NCBI GenBank assembly: GCA_017412605.1
Contig: JAFPWY010000012.1
Coordinates: forward strand, 62,001 to 126,000
Reading direction: 5' to 3'
DNA length: 64,000 nucleotides
DNA from: Fibrobacter sp.
GTDB lineage: Bacteria; Fibrobacterota; Fibrobacteria; Fibrobacterales; Fibrobacteraceae
Below are positions 53,861-60,689 of this stretch, piece by piece. Positions within the stretch are counted from its first letter, which is position 1; the number at the start of each line of letters is the position of its first letter. Position numbers and translations under genes: made by a program. The notes under the pieces are model-generated. The model was not told where the DNA came from. It was given only the letters and a program-made list of their open reading frames with translations, and made no database searches.

Positions 53861-53920
53861 TTATGGCTTGAACGGAGGGATGTAGTCATCATCTTCTTTT
53901 TTGTTTTCTGTCTTTGCCAT
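53861..53920 (-). CDS. 19-residue acidic peptide, candidate RiPP precursor
   Basis: ATG 53920 to TAA 53861 encodes MAKTENKKEDDDYIPPFKP. AAGGAG lies 5 nt upstream, CTATATTTTT 27 nt upstream, and a strong terminator 34 nt past the stop, so this is a complete small transcription unit. A Lys/Glu/Asp-rich leader-like half is followed by Tyr-Ile-Pro-Pro-Phe-Lys-Pro. No Cys, so a thioether to Cys is impossible; Tyr/Lys/Phe cross-links or C-terminal ligation remain possible. Neighbours are a SPASM enzyme and an ATP-grasp/GCS2 ligase pair. It could instead be an unrelated small protein. Confidence 0.6.
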   Translation of the reverse strand: MAKTENKKEDDDYIPPFKP

Positions 53921-53947
53921 AGACACTCCTTATTTCGCATACACAAG

Positions 53948-53957
53948 AAAAATATAG
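53948..53957 (-). promoter_or_regulatory. CTATATTTTT promoter element of the peptide gene
   Basis: TAnnTTTG-like element ending 27 nt before the ATG, the same spacing as upstream of purL, purB and leuB. Confidence 0.45.
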
Positions 53958-54015
53958 ATTCTTTGGAATGCCTCGGGGCGCCTACGTCTCAGGGGTGTGA
54001 TTTTGTTCACATTTA

Positions 54016-54047
54016 GCCCAATTGGGCAAAAAATGCCTAATTTAGGC
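54016..54047 (-). terminator. Hairpins at the 3' end of the GCS2-like gene
   Basis: Minus strand GCCTAAATTAGGC followed by ATTTTTT, overlapping the final codons, then the 12-nt palindrome GCCCAATTGGGC. Confidence 0.6.
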
Positions 54048-55302
54048 CATATAGGCGGTTATGGGCGAGGCATTCGGCAAGTTTACCGTATTCGCGGACG
54101 AAGTCTTCGCGGGACGGAGTGTCGCCTAGCGCACAGTACAGGGCCGATGAAAGCGTTCCTCTGGCAAGCATTTTTTCCATGGTGCTTTCGGAAACCTCGG
54201 TTAGGTCGCCTTTCACGATGTCGAAAACGTGTTTCCAGAGTTCGCCGGCGGTGCATTTGCCACTCATGCCGAAGACGGCCAAGAATTCGGGCCAGTCGAT
54301 GACGGTGTTTTCTGCATCGCGGGAAGTCTGCGTCAGCATTTCCGAGAGCCTTGCCGTGTCGAAATCCCTAAGCATTTCGCGGTAGGATTTTGCGGTGACG
54401 GGAGCGCTTCCTGCGGTGGGCTTGAACAGGCGTCCGTTCGCAATAGCCTTGAGCGTCGCAACTTCAAGTTCCACGATGGCAATGTCCGCGTTCGGGCATT
54501 CCTGGATATCGACGAGTCGGATTTCGATGGCCCCGCGGTCAAAGCGCGCAATGGCGCCACGGCTGTTCAAGAAGAAATGGTTCAGCAGGTGCTCGGGATC
54601 GTAGGGCGCAATGGCCTTCTTGACCTTGTCGAAGATTTGCGTATTGTACTCGTCGTAGGTGTACGCCTTTTCGGGAATCACTAGCCCAGCGATTTCGGGA
54701 ACCTTGTCCTGGTTGTGGCGGTAGACCTCGATTCGCGCGTCCTTGAAACCCGTGTATTTGCTGTCGAGGTAGGGGCTGCTTGCCGCGATGGCGGGGATGA
54801 GCGGCAAGAGCAGGCGGATGGCGGCATGGAGCTCGCCGAATTCGTTGTCGCCGTCAAAAGAGAGGTTCAGGTGCGTGCTCTGCAGGTTTGCCCAGCCGTG
54901 GCCCTTGCAGTTGAAAATGCGGTCATAAGTCTGGTAGATGTCGTTGCAGTCGTAAGGCCAGAGCTGCATTTCTGCCGGGTCCATGAAGGGGTGCGCGGCA
55001 CTGGGCAACAGCATGGCGCCAATTTTCTCGAGCTTCTTGTTCGCACGGCGGATTTCGTGGAAGAACCGCTTGCCGAGCCCGTCGAAAGTGGACTTGGGGT
55101 GCGCGCACTTGAATTCGAGCACGTGGCTCACGAGTTCGTTCGAAAGACCGATATCGTCGTATTCCACGTCGGAAAGTTGGTTGCCGTCCTTATCCTTGCC
55201 GAGCGGGATGTCGGCGCGGGGCAGCACCTGCAGCGTTTCGCGGTCCACGATCATGAATTCCATTTCGACGCCGAAGCGTTCCCAGATTTTATAATTACTC
55301 AT
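54037..55302 (-). CDS. Glutamate--cysteine ligase-like (GCS2-type) amidoligase
   Basis: 421 aa. RFGVEMEFMIVD and LVSHVLEFKCAHP correspond to the metal/glutamate-binding strands of the carboxylate-amine ligase fold; HGWANLQSTHLNLSFDGDNE is the conserved His-rich motif; RFDRGAIEIRLVDIQECPNAD completes the core. The family activates a carboxylate with ATP and couples it to an amine. Lies 37 nt downstream of the ATP-grasp gene, the gap being a heptamer array, so the pair is one operon. Specificity cannot be read; not necessarily glutathione synthesis. Ends RLYGLN. Confidence 0.85.
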   Translation of the reverse strand: MSNYKIWERFGVEMEFMIVDRETLQVLPRADIPLGKDKDGNQLSDVEYDDIGLSNELVSHVLEFKCAHPKSTFDGLGKRFFHEIRRANKKLEKIGAMLLPSAAHPFMDPAEMQLWPYDCNDIYQTYDRIFNCKGHGWANLQSTHLNLSFDGDNEFGELHAAIRLLLPLIPAIAASSPYLDSKYTGFKDARIEVYRHNQDKVPEIAGLVIPEKAYTYDEYNTQIFDKVKKAIAPYDPEHLLNHFFLNSRGAIARFDRGAIEIRLVDIQECPNADIAIVELEVATLKAIANGRLFKPTAGSAPVTAKSYREMLRDFDTARLSEMLTQTSRDAENTVIDWPEFLAVFGMSGKCTAGELWKHVFDIVKGDLTEVSESTMEKMLARGTLSSALYCALGDTPSREDFVREYGKLAECLAHNRLYGLN

Positions 55303-55303
55303 A

Positions 55304-55338
55304 GCTCATTGCTCACTGCTCACAGCTCTCAGCTCGCA
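55304..55338. repeat. GCTCAYN heptamer array filling an operon gap
   Basis: Five units: GCTCATT GCTCACT GCTCACA GCTCTCA GCTCGCA. The array fills the whole gap between the ATP-grasp stop (55340) and the GCS2-like start (55302). Confidence 0.75.
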
Positions 55339-55339
55339 G

Positions 55340-56830
55340 CTAATCCTCATGCTGATGTATCTTGTGTTGTGCGGCGTGCATGCGCTCCTCGATGCGGTGG
55401 CGCAGGCTCCTCATAATGGTAAGGTAGATTTTCTTTTTGCCTACGAGGTCCTCGATGCCGTGGTCGATACTCGGGTTGTCGTTCACTTCGATCACGACCG
55501 GGTGCCCGTGGATTTCCTTGAGGTCCACGCCGTAGAGCCCGTTGCCGATAAGGCTTGCCACGCGGAGCGCCGTCTTCACGATGCCGTGGGGTACGCTCTC
55601 GATGGGCAGGCAGTCCCACTTGCCGCAAGTGCCCTGCTTGTTTTTGCTATCCCAGTTATAGATTTGCCAGTGGTTCTTGGCCATGTAGTACTTGCAGGCG
55701 TAAAGCGGCTTGCCGTCGAGGATGCCGATTCGCCAGTCAAAGTCGGTGGGCGTGAATTCCTGCGCGATGAGCAAGTCGCTGTGCTCGAACATCGTGTCGA
55801 GAATCTGCTCGAGTTCTTCCTTGTCGTTCGCCTTCTTGACGCCGAGGCTGAAACTTGAATCGGGCGTCTTGATGACCATGGGGAAGCCGAGTTCCTTCGC
55901 AAGCGTGTGGCGGTTTTCGCTGTGCACGATAATCGTCTTGGGTGCGGGAATCTTGCCCACGGTCATGAGTTCTTGCAGATAAACTTTGTTGGAGCAGCGC
56001 AGGATGCTGTCGGGGTCGTCGATGACTGCGATGCCTTCGCTCTGGGCGCGGCGCGCGAACGCGTAGGTGTGGTGGTTCACGTTCGTCGTCTCGCGGATGA
56101 ATATGGCGTCGAATTCGCCTACGCGGTGGTAGTCCTTCTTGGTGATGAGCTCCACGCGGAATCCCGTATCTTGCGCAGCCTCGATGAAGTTATGGATGGC
56201 CTGCTTGTTGCTCGGCGGTTCCACTTCGTCGGGGTTTACGAGGATGCCGAGGTCGTACACGTAGTCTTCGCTCTTGGCGGAGGTGTAGCGCGTCTTCTCG
56301 AAGTACTCGATGGCGAACTGGTCCACCATCTCCTTGTGCGTCTCGGGAATTTCGTCGACGCTGATGGGGCGGATGCTCTGGATGAACCACTTTTGCTTGA
56401 ATACGAACTTGGCGCGGAGCAGCGGGGCCTGGAAAATGCGGTAGAGTTCCTGCGATAGCTCCAGGTATTGGGCGCTTACGTTCTGGCCGAAGTAGATGGA
56501 GAGCACGAATTCGGTGCCGGTCAGCTTGTGCAGGCTCTTCTGGATGAGATCGTCGATGTCGTCGCTGATGATTTTTACGACGGCAGGGGCCTTGAAGTCG
56601 CGGATGTTCTTGACGTTCGGGATGACCTTGTGGCCGCGCGCCTCGGCAAGCAGGCTCACGTAGTAGCCCTTGCTCTGGTAGCTGTAGTCGCGGCACAGGT
56701 TGAAAACGCGCACGCTCCTTTGCGTGGTGAATTCCGGATTGGTGAGGTAGTCTTTTGCCGATACGATTTCGGCTTCGGGAATGTGGAATTTCCAGTGTTT
56801 TGGATTGTTTACGACAATTATTTTTTTCAT
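55340..56830 (-). CDS. RimK-like ATP-grasp ligase with RLAN N-terminal domain
   Basis: 496 aa. N-terminal domain (about 1-190) matches the RimK-like ATP-grasp N-terminal type (IIVVNNPKHWKFHIPEAEIV). The ATP-grasp domain follows (about 270-480): IFIRETTNVNHHTYAFARRA, KELGFPMVIKTPDSSFSLGV, LIAQEFTPTDFDWRIGILDG, GLYGVDLKEIHGHPVVIEVNDNPS (metal-binding Glu/Asn). Such enzymes ligate amino acids through acyl-phosphates. Upstream is a short GC-rich leader without an evident Shine-Dalgarno. Comparative surveys of amidoligases have noted RimK-like/GCS2 pairs in predicted peptide-synthesis operons (recalled). Confidence 0.87.
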   Translation of the reverse strand: MKKIIVVNNPKHWKFHIPEAEIVSAKDYLTNPEFTTQRSVRVFNLCRDYSYQSKGYYVSLLAEARGHKVIPNVKNIRDFKAPAVVKIISDDIDDLIQKSLHKLTGTEFVLSIYFGQNVSAQYLELSQELYRIFQAPLLRAKFVFKQKWFIQSIRPISVDEIPETHKEMVDQFAIEYFEKTRYTSAKSEDYVYDLGILVNPDEVEPPSNKQAIHNFIEAAQDTGFRVELITKKDYHRVGEFDAIFIRETTNVNHHTYAFARRAQSEGIAVIDDPDSILRCSNKVYLQELMTVGKIPAPKTIIVHSENRHTLAKELGFPMVIKTPDSSFSLGVKKANDKEELEQILDTMFEHSDLLIAQEFTPTDFDWRIGILDGKPLYACKYYMAKNHWQIYNWDSKNKQGTCGKWDCLPIESVPHGIVKTALRVASLIGNGLYGVDLKEIHGHPVVIEVNDNPSIDHGIEDLVGKKKIYLTIMRSLRHRIEERMHAAQHKIHQHED

Positions 56831-57143
56831 GATGGTGCGCGTGTGGCGTGCCCGAGCGGGGTTGCGTCGCGCGTGCTATAACCTCTTTGGTTTATGCGCA
56901 GTAAAAAGTACCAAATAAAATCCCCCGTGGCTATATGAAATCGTCTTTTTTTTAACAATACCCAAAGACAAGAGAATTTCATCATTTCATTACTCCTTCA
57001 TGATATCGTGTAGCAAGCGGGAAATTCATTCAGTCATTGAGAATGAATGTTGTCGTTGTGAGAATAGGAACTCCAAAATCTCCTTTTTTCTATCTTTTTC
57101 CCTGTTCAAATATACAAGTGATTCCATCACAGGATTATTAATT
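56831..57143. other. Divergent intergenic region ATP-grasp/lysS
   Basis: 313 nt. Next to the ATP-grasp gene a 48-nt GC-rich stretch (GCGCGTGTGGCGTGCCCGAG...) contrasts with AT-rich DNA beyond it. The lysS promoter element lies at 57084-57097. No supported ORF. Confidence 0.6.
57084..57097 (+). promoter_or_regulatory. TTTTTTCTATCTTT promoter element of lysS
   Basis: Same 14-mer as upstream of purL and adk, 46 nt before the lysS start. Confidence 0.55.
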
Positions 57144-58652
57144 ATGGCAATGCAAGACATGAATGACCAGGTGCAGGCTCGTTTGGCGAAGCTTGCGAAG
57201 TTTAAGGAAATGGGCATCGAGGCCTATCCGCACAAGTTCAACCGCACGCACGATTCCAAAACGCTCAAGGAAAACAAGGAAGCCCTGATGGCGTCGGGCG
57301 AGGAAGTCGCCTTTGCCGGCCGCGTGGTCCGCTTCAACCGCAAGGGAAAGATGTGCTTCATGCACCTGAAGGACCGCTACGGCCGTCTTCAGGTGGTTTG
57401 CGCCCGCGACGAGGTGGGCGAGGAGAACTACGAAGTCGTCAAGATGACCGACCTCGGTGACTTCATCGGCGTGAACGGCTTCATGTTCGAGACGCAGACG
57501 GGCGAGTACTCCGTGCACGTGAAGAAGGTGACGATGCTCTCCAAGGCCGTGCGCCCGCTCCCGGTCGCGAAGGAAAAGGTCGACGAGAACGGCAACAAGG
57601 TCGTGTTCAACGAATTTGCCGACGTGGATACCCGTTACCGCCAGCGTTACATCGACATGGCTCTGAACGACGACGTGAAGGAAGTCTTCATCAAGCGTTC
57701 CAAGATTATGCAGGCTATCCGCGAATACCTGATCGAGAAGGGCTTTATCGAGGTCGAGACCCCGACGCTCCAGCCGATTTACGGTGGCGCAAACGCCCGC
57801 CCGTTCACCACGCACCACAACGCCTGCGACATGACGCTCTACCTGCGCGTGGCTCCGGAACTCTACCTCAAGCGCTGCATCGTGGGCGGCATGGAAAAGG
57901 TTTTCGAGTTCTCCAAGAACTTCCGTAACGAAGGCATGGACCGCACGCACAGTCCGGAATTCACCGGCCTCGAGTTCTACGAAGCCTACGCCGACTACAA
58001 CGACATGATGGTCCACTTCGAGAACATCTACGAACGCGCCTGCATTGCGGCGAACGGCACCACCAAGATTGACTACCAGGGCAGGGAAATCGACTTCAAG
58101 GCCCCGTGGCCCCGCTACAGCATGATCGAGGCCATCGAGAAGTTCGGCGGCCTCAAGGTGAACGAGATGAGCGACGACGACATCAAGAACAAGATGGAAG
58201 AACTCGGCGGCCACCTCGACGGCGAATTCAGCCGCGGCCGCGGTATCCTCGAACTGTTCGAGCTCACCGTGGAAGACAAGCTCATCCAGCCGACGTTCAT
58301 CAAGGACATGCCGACCGAGAGCACCCCGCTCTGCAAGAAGCACCGCACCATCGAAGGGCTCATCGAACAGTTCGAGCCCTACGCTAACGGATGGGAGCTG
58401 GGCAACGCCTATACTGAACTTAATGACCCCATCCGTCAGCGTGAGCTCCTGGAAGACCAGGTGCGCCGCGGCCGTGGTGGTGAAGGTGAAACGCACCCGA
58501 TGGACGAGAACTTCATGCACGCAATCGAATCTGGCCTGCCGCCTACCGGTGGCGTGGGCTTCGGCATCGACCGCATGGTCATGTTGCTCACGAACCAGCA
58601 GACCATCCGCGACGTGCAGCTGTTCCCGCTCATGAAGCCGGAGAACTGCTAA
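57144..58652 (+). CDS. lysS: Lysyl-tRNA synthetase, class II
   Basis: 502 aa from ATG 57144 (MAMQDMNDQVQARLAKL). An OB-fold anticodon-binding domain (VAFAGRVVRFNRKGKMCFMH) is followed by the class II catalytic core: motif 2 FRNEGMDRTHSPEFTGLEFY, motif 3 GVGFGIDRMVMLLTNQQTIR. Length is typical. The in-frame region upstream of the ATG holds the promoter and is rejected as coding. Three nt before the next gene, so likely the first gene of a lysS-lol-clpC run. Confidence 0.97.
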   Translation: MAMQDMNDQVQARLAKLAKFKEMGIEAYPHKFNRTHDSKTLKENKEALMASGEEVAFAGRVVRFNRKGKMCFMHLKDRYGRLQVVCARDEVGEENYEVVKMTDLGDFIGVNGFMFETQTGEYSVHVKKVTMLSKAVRPLPVAKEKVDENGNKVVFNEFADVDTRYRQRYIDMALNDDVKEVFIKRSKIMQAIREYLIEKGFIEVETPTLQPIYGGANARPFTTHHNACDMTLYLRVAPELYLKRCIVGGMEKVFEFSKNFRNEGMDRTHSPEFTGLEFYEAYADYNDMMVHFENIYERACIAANGTTKIDYQGREIDFKAPWPRYSMIEAIEKFGGLKVNEMSDDDIKNKMEELGGHLDGEFSRGRGILELFELTVEDKLIQPTFIKDMPTESTPLCKKHRTIEGLIEQFEPYANGWELGNAYTELNDPIRQRELLEDQVRRGRGGEGETHPMDENFMHAIESGLPPTGGVGFGIDRMVMLLTNQQTIRDVQLFPLMKPENC

Positions 58653-58655
58653 CTG

Positions 58656-59903
58656 ATGAACAAGCTGGAATGGCTCATCGCCTGGCGTTACCTGGGGGCT
58701 CAACGGAAGAGCCTCTTCGTATCGCTTATTGGCATTTTCAGTATGCTCGGAGTCTCCATCGGCGTGTTTGCGCTGGTGGTGGCTCTTGCTGCGGTTAACG
58801 GCTTCGAGGAAGAGGTCACAGCCCAGATGATCGGGAAGGACGCTCACTTCGAACTGATGGCCTACAACGCGGCTCCGATTACTGCTTACGACAGCTTGAT
58901 CAACGAAGTGCGGACGCGCGATTCCAGCGTGACCTCTGCATCCCCGTTCATCATTTACAAGGTGGGCATCAGCAGCAAGAAGGTGAACGACGGTATCGTG
59001 ATTTACGGTATCGACGCCGAGACGGCGAAGGGCGTGACCGACATCCACAAGTATATCAAGTTCGGTAAATATTCCGTGGACAGCCTCGAAGACCTGAACG
59101 GCACGAAACGGCCTGGGATTATTCTTGGTTCTGGCCTTGCGAACCGCCTGCGTGTCGTCGTGGGCGACAAACTTGTTTTGCAGACGTTCCAGAGCCCGGA
59201 CGAGATGATCGGTTCTGCCGGACCGAAGATGATGATGTGCGTGGTGAGCGGTATTTTCGAGACGGGTACTTACGAATACGATGGAAACCTTGCATACGTG
59301 GGAATCAGCGAGTTGCAGCGCCTGCTCAACATGGGTGATGCCGTGACAGGAATCCAGTTCCGCGTCAAAAATCACTGGCTTGCCGAGGCTTCGGTGGACA
59401 GCATGGCGAACTGGCTCACGTACCCCTATTACGGAATTGATTGGAAGTCGAAAAACATCACGCTCCTCAAGTGGATGAATTACGAGAAGTTCATCGTGGC
59501 GGCGGTGATCTGCCTGATTATCCTGGTGGCGGCGTTCAACATCATCAGTTCCCTCATCATGGTCGTCATCGATAAGACGAAGGAAATCGGAATTCTCCGT
59601 AGCATGGGATTTAGCAAGGCGGGCATCATGCGCGTGTTCATGCTCATGGGCAGCTTTATCGGCGTGGGCGGTACGATTGTGGGCGGTTCCATCGGGCTTG
59701 TTCTGTGCAAATTGCAGGAGGCCTACCACTTTATCAAGTTGCCGGGCGACGTCTATGTGATTCCCTATTTCCCGATTTCTGTGCACCTGATAGATGTTGT
59801 CCTGATTTTTGTGATTGGCATTGCGCTTTGCGTGCTTGCAACGCTGTTGCCGGCCTGGAAGGCGAGCCGGCTTGATCCGGTGGGGGCGATTAGACATGAG
59901 TGA
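58656..59903 (+). CDS. LolC/LolE-type lipoprotein-releasing ABC permease
   Basis: 415 aa. MNKLEWLIAWRYLGAQRKSLFVSLI, then one membrane helix, a periplasmic MacB-like domain (about 45-270) and three C-terminal helices (FIVAAVICLIILVAAFNIIS, the GFSKAGIMRVFMLMGSFIGV region, and LLPAWKASRLDPVGAIRHE end). With LolD it extracts lipoproteins from the inner membrane for outer-membrane delivery, relevant to the many lipoproteins here. Single permease gene, so it may act as a homodimer (LolF-like) or with a partner elsewhere. Confidence 0.92.
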   Translation: MNKLEWLIAWRYLGAQRKSLFVSLIGIFSMLGVSIGVFALVVALAAVNGFEEEVTAQMIGKDAHFELMAYNAAPITAYDSLINEVRTRDSSVTSASPFIIYKVGISSKKVNDGIVIYGIDAETAKGVTDIHKYIKFGKYSVDSLEDLNGTKRPGIILGSGLANRLRVVVGDKLVLQTFQSPDEMIGSAGPKMMMCVVSGIFETGTYEYDGNLAYVGISELQRLLNMGDAVTGIQFRVKNHWLAEASVDSMANWLTYPYYGIDWKSKNITLLKWMNYEKFIVAAVICLIILVAAFNIISSLIMVVIDKTKEIGILRSMGFSKAGIMRVFMLMGSFIGVGGTIVGGSIGLVLCKLQEAYHFIKLPGDVYVIPYFPISVHLIDVVLIFVIGIALCVLATLLPAWKASRLDPVGAIRHE

Positions 59904-59904
59904 T

Positions 59905-59995
59905 TTAGACGAAAGAACGCTCGCAAGCTCGCTACAGACGAAAGACGAAAGAAATGCTCTTTTTCTATCGTCTATCGTCTATCGTCTATCGTCTA
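59905..59995. repeat. TCGTCTA heptamer array with inverted TAGACGA copies
   Basis: Four perfect TCGTCTA units at 59968-59995, and complementary AGACGA motifs at about 59906, 59935 and 59942 on the same strand, so the spacer between the permease and lolD genes can fold into a long hairpin. Confidence 0.75.
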
Positions 59996-60007
59996 TTGGA
60001 GTTTTTT

Positions 60008-60688
60008 ATGCCTGAGTCTTTATTGCAAACTATTGACCTCCGTAGAGTCTTCTCCGAGACGGGAGAACAGCTCGAAATTTTGAAGGGTGTGAATTTCTCG
60101 ATGGACGAAGGCGAACTCGTTGCACTTACGGGTTCCTCGGGTTCGGGCAAGTCCACGTTCCTCAACTTGGTCGGCATGCTCGATACGCCGACTTCGGGCG
60201 AAATTTATTTCAAAGGTAAACCCCTTTCTAAGTTCAGTGGCGAAGAACGCGACATGTACCATCGCGTGCAGGTGGGCTTCGTATTCCAGTTCCATCATTT
60301 GTTGAGTGAATTTTCGGCTCTTGAAAATGTCTGCGTGCCGGGCCGCATTTTGGGCACGAGTTCGCATGAATGCCGGGAACGCGCTGAGATGCTTTTGGAA
60401 ACGGTGGGACTCAAGGACCGCCTCAAACATCTGCCGCGTGAACTTTCGGGTGGCGAACGCCAGCGCGTGGCGATTGCCCGTGCGTTGATGAACCATCCGG
60501 ACCTCGTTTTTGCCGATGAACCTAGCGGCAACCTGGACGAGGCGAATTCGGATTTGCTGAACCAGCTCTTTTGGGACTTGAACCAAAAATTCAACCAGGC
60601 TTTCCTTATCGTGACCCATGACGAAAAGTTGGCGTCTTTTGCAAAACGTCGTGTTGTCATGCATAACGGATTGATTCAGGAGGCGTAA
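60008..60688 (+). CDS. lolD: LolD-type ATP-binding protein
   Basis: 226 aa from ATG 60008 (TTGGAG Shine-Dalgarno, 6-nt spacing). Walker A GSSGSGKSTFLNLVG, Q-loop VFQFHHLLSEFSALENV, signature LSGGERQRVAIARALMN, Walker B LVFADEPSGNLDE, switch His in LIVTHDEKLA. The longer in-frame start would translate the heptamer array and is rejected. Powers lipoprotein release with the upstream permease. Confidence 0.94.
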   Translation: MPESLLQTIDLRRVFSETGEQLEILKGVNFSMDEGELVALTGSSGSGKSTFLNLVGMLDTPTSGEIYFKGKPLSKFSGEERDMYHRVQVGFVFQFHHLLSEFSALENVCVPGRILGTSSHECRERAEMLLETVGLKDRLKHLPRELSGGERQRVAIARALMNHPDLVFADEPSGNLDEANSDLLNQLFWDLNQKFNQAFLIVTHDEKLASFAKRRVVMHNGLIQEA

Positions 60689-60689
60689 A

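Noticed and set aside
56832-56880. GC-rich stretch as a tRNA or riboswitch
   Set aside because: No cloverleaf or conserved riboswitch core could be folded by eye; the stretch is short.
59954-60007. N-terminal extension of lolD
   Set aside because: It would translate the TCGTCTA array; ATG 60008 has a proper Shine-Dalgarno and matches the family start.
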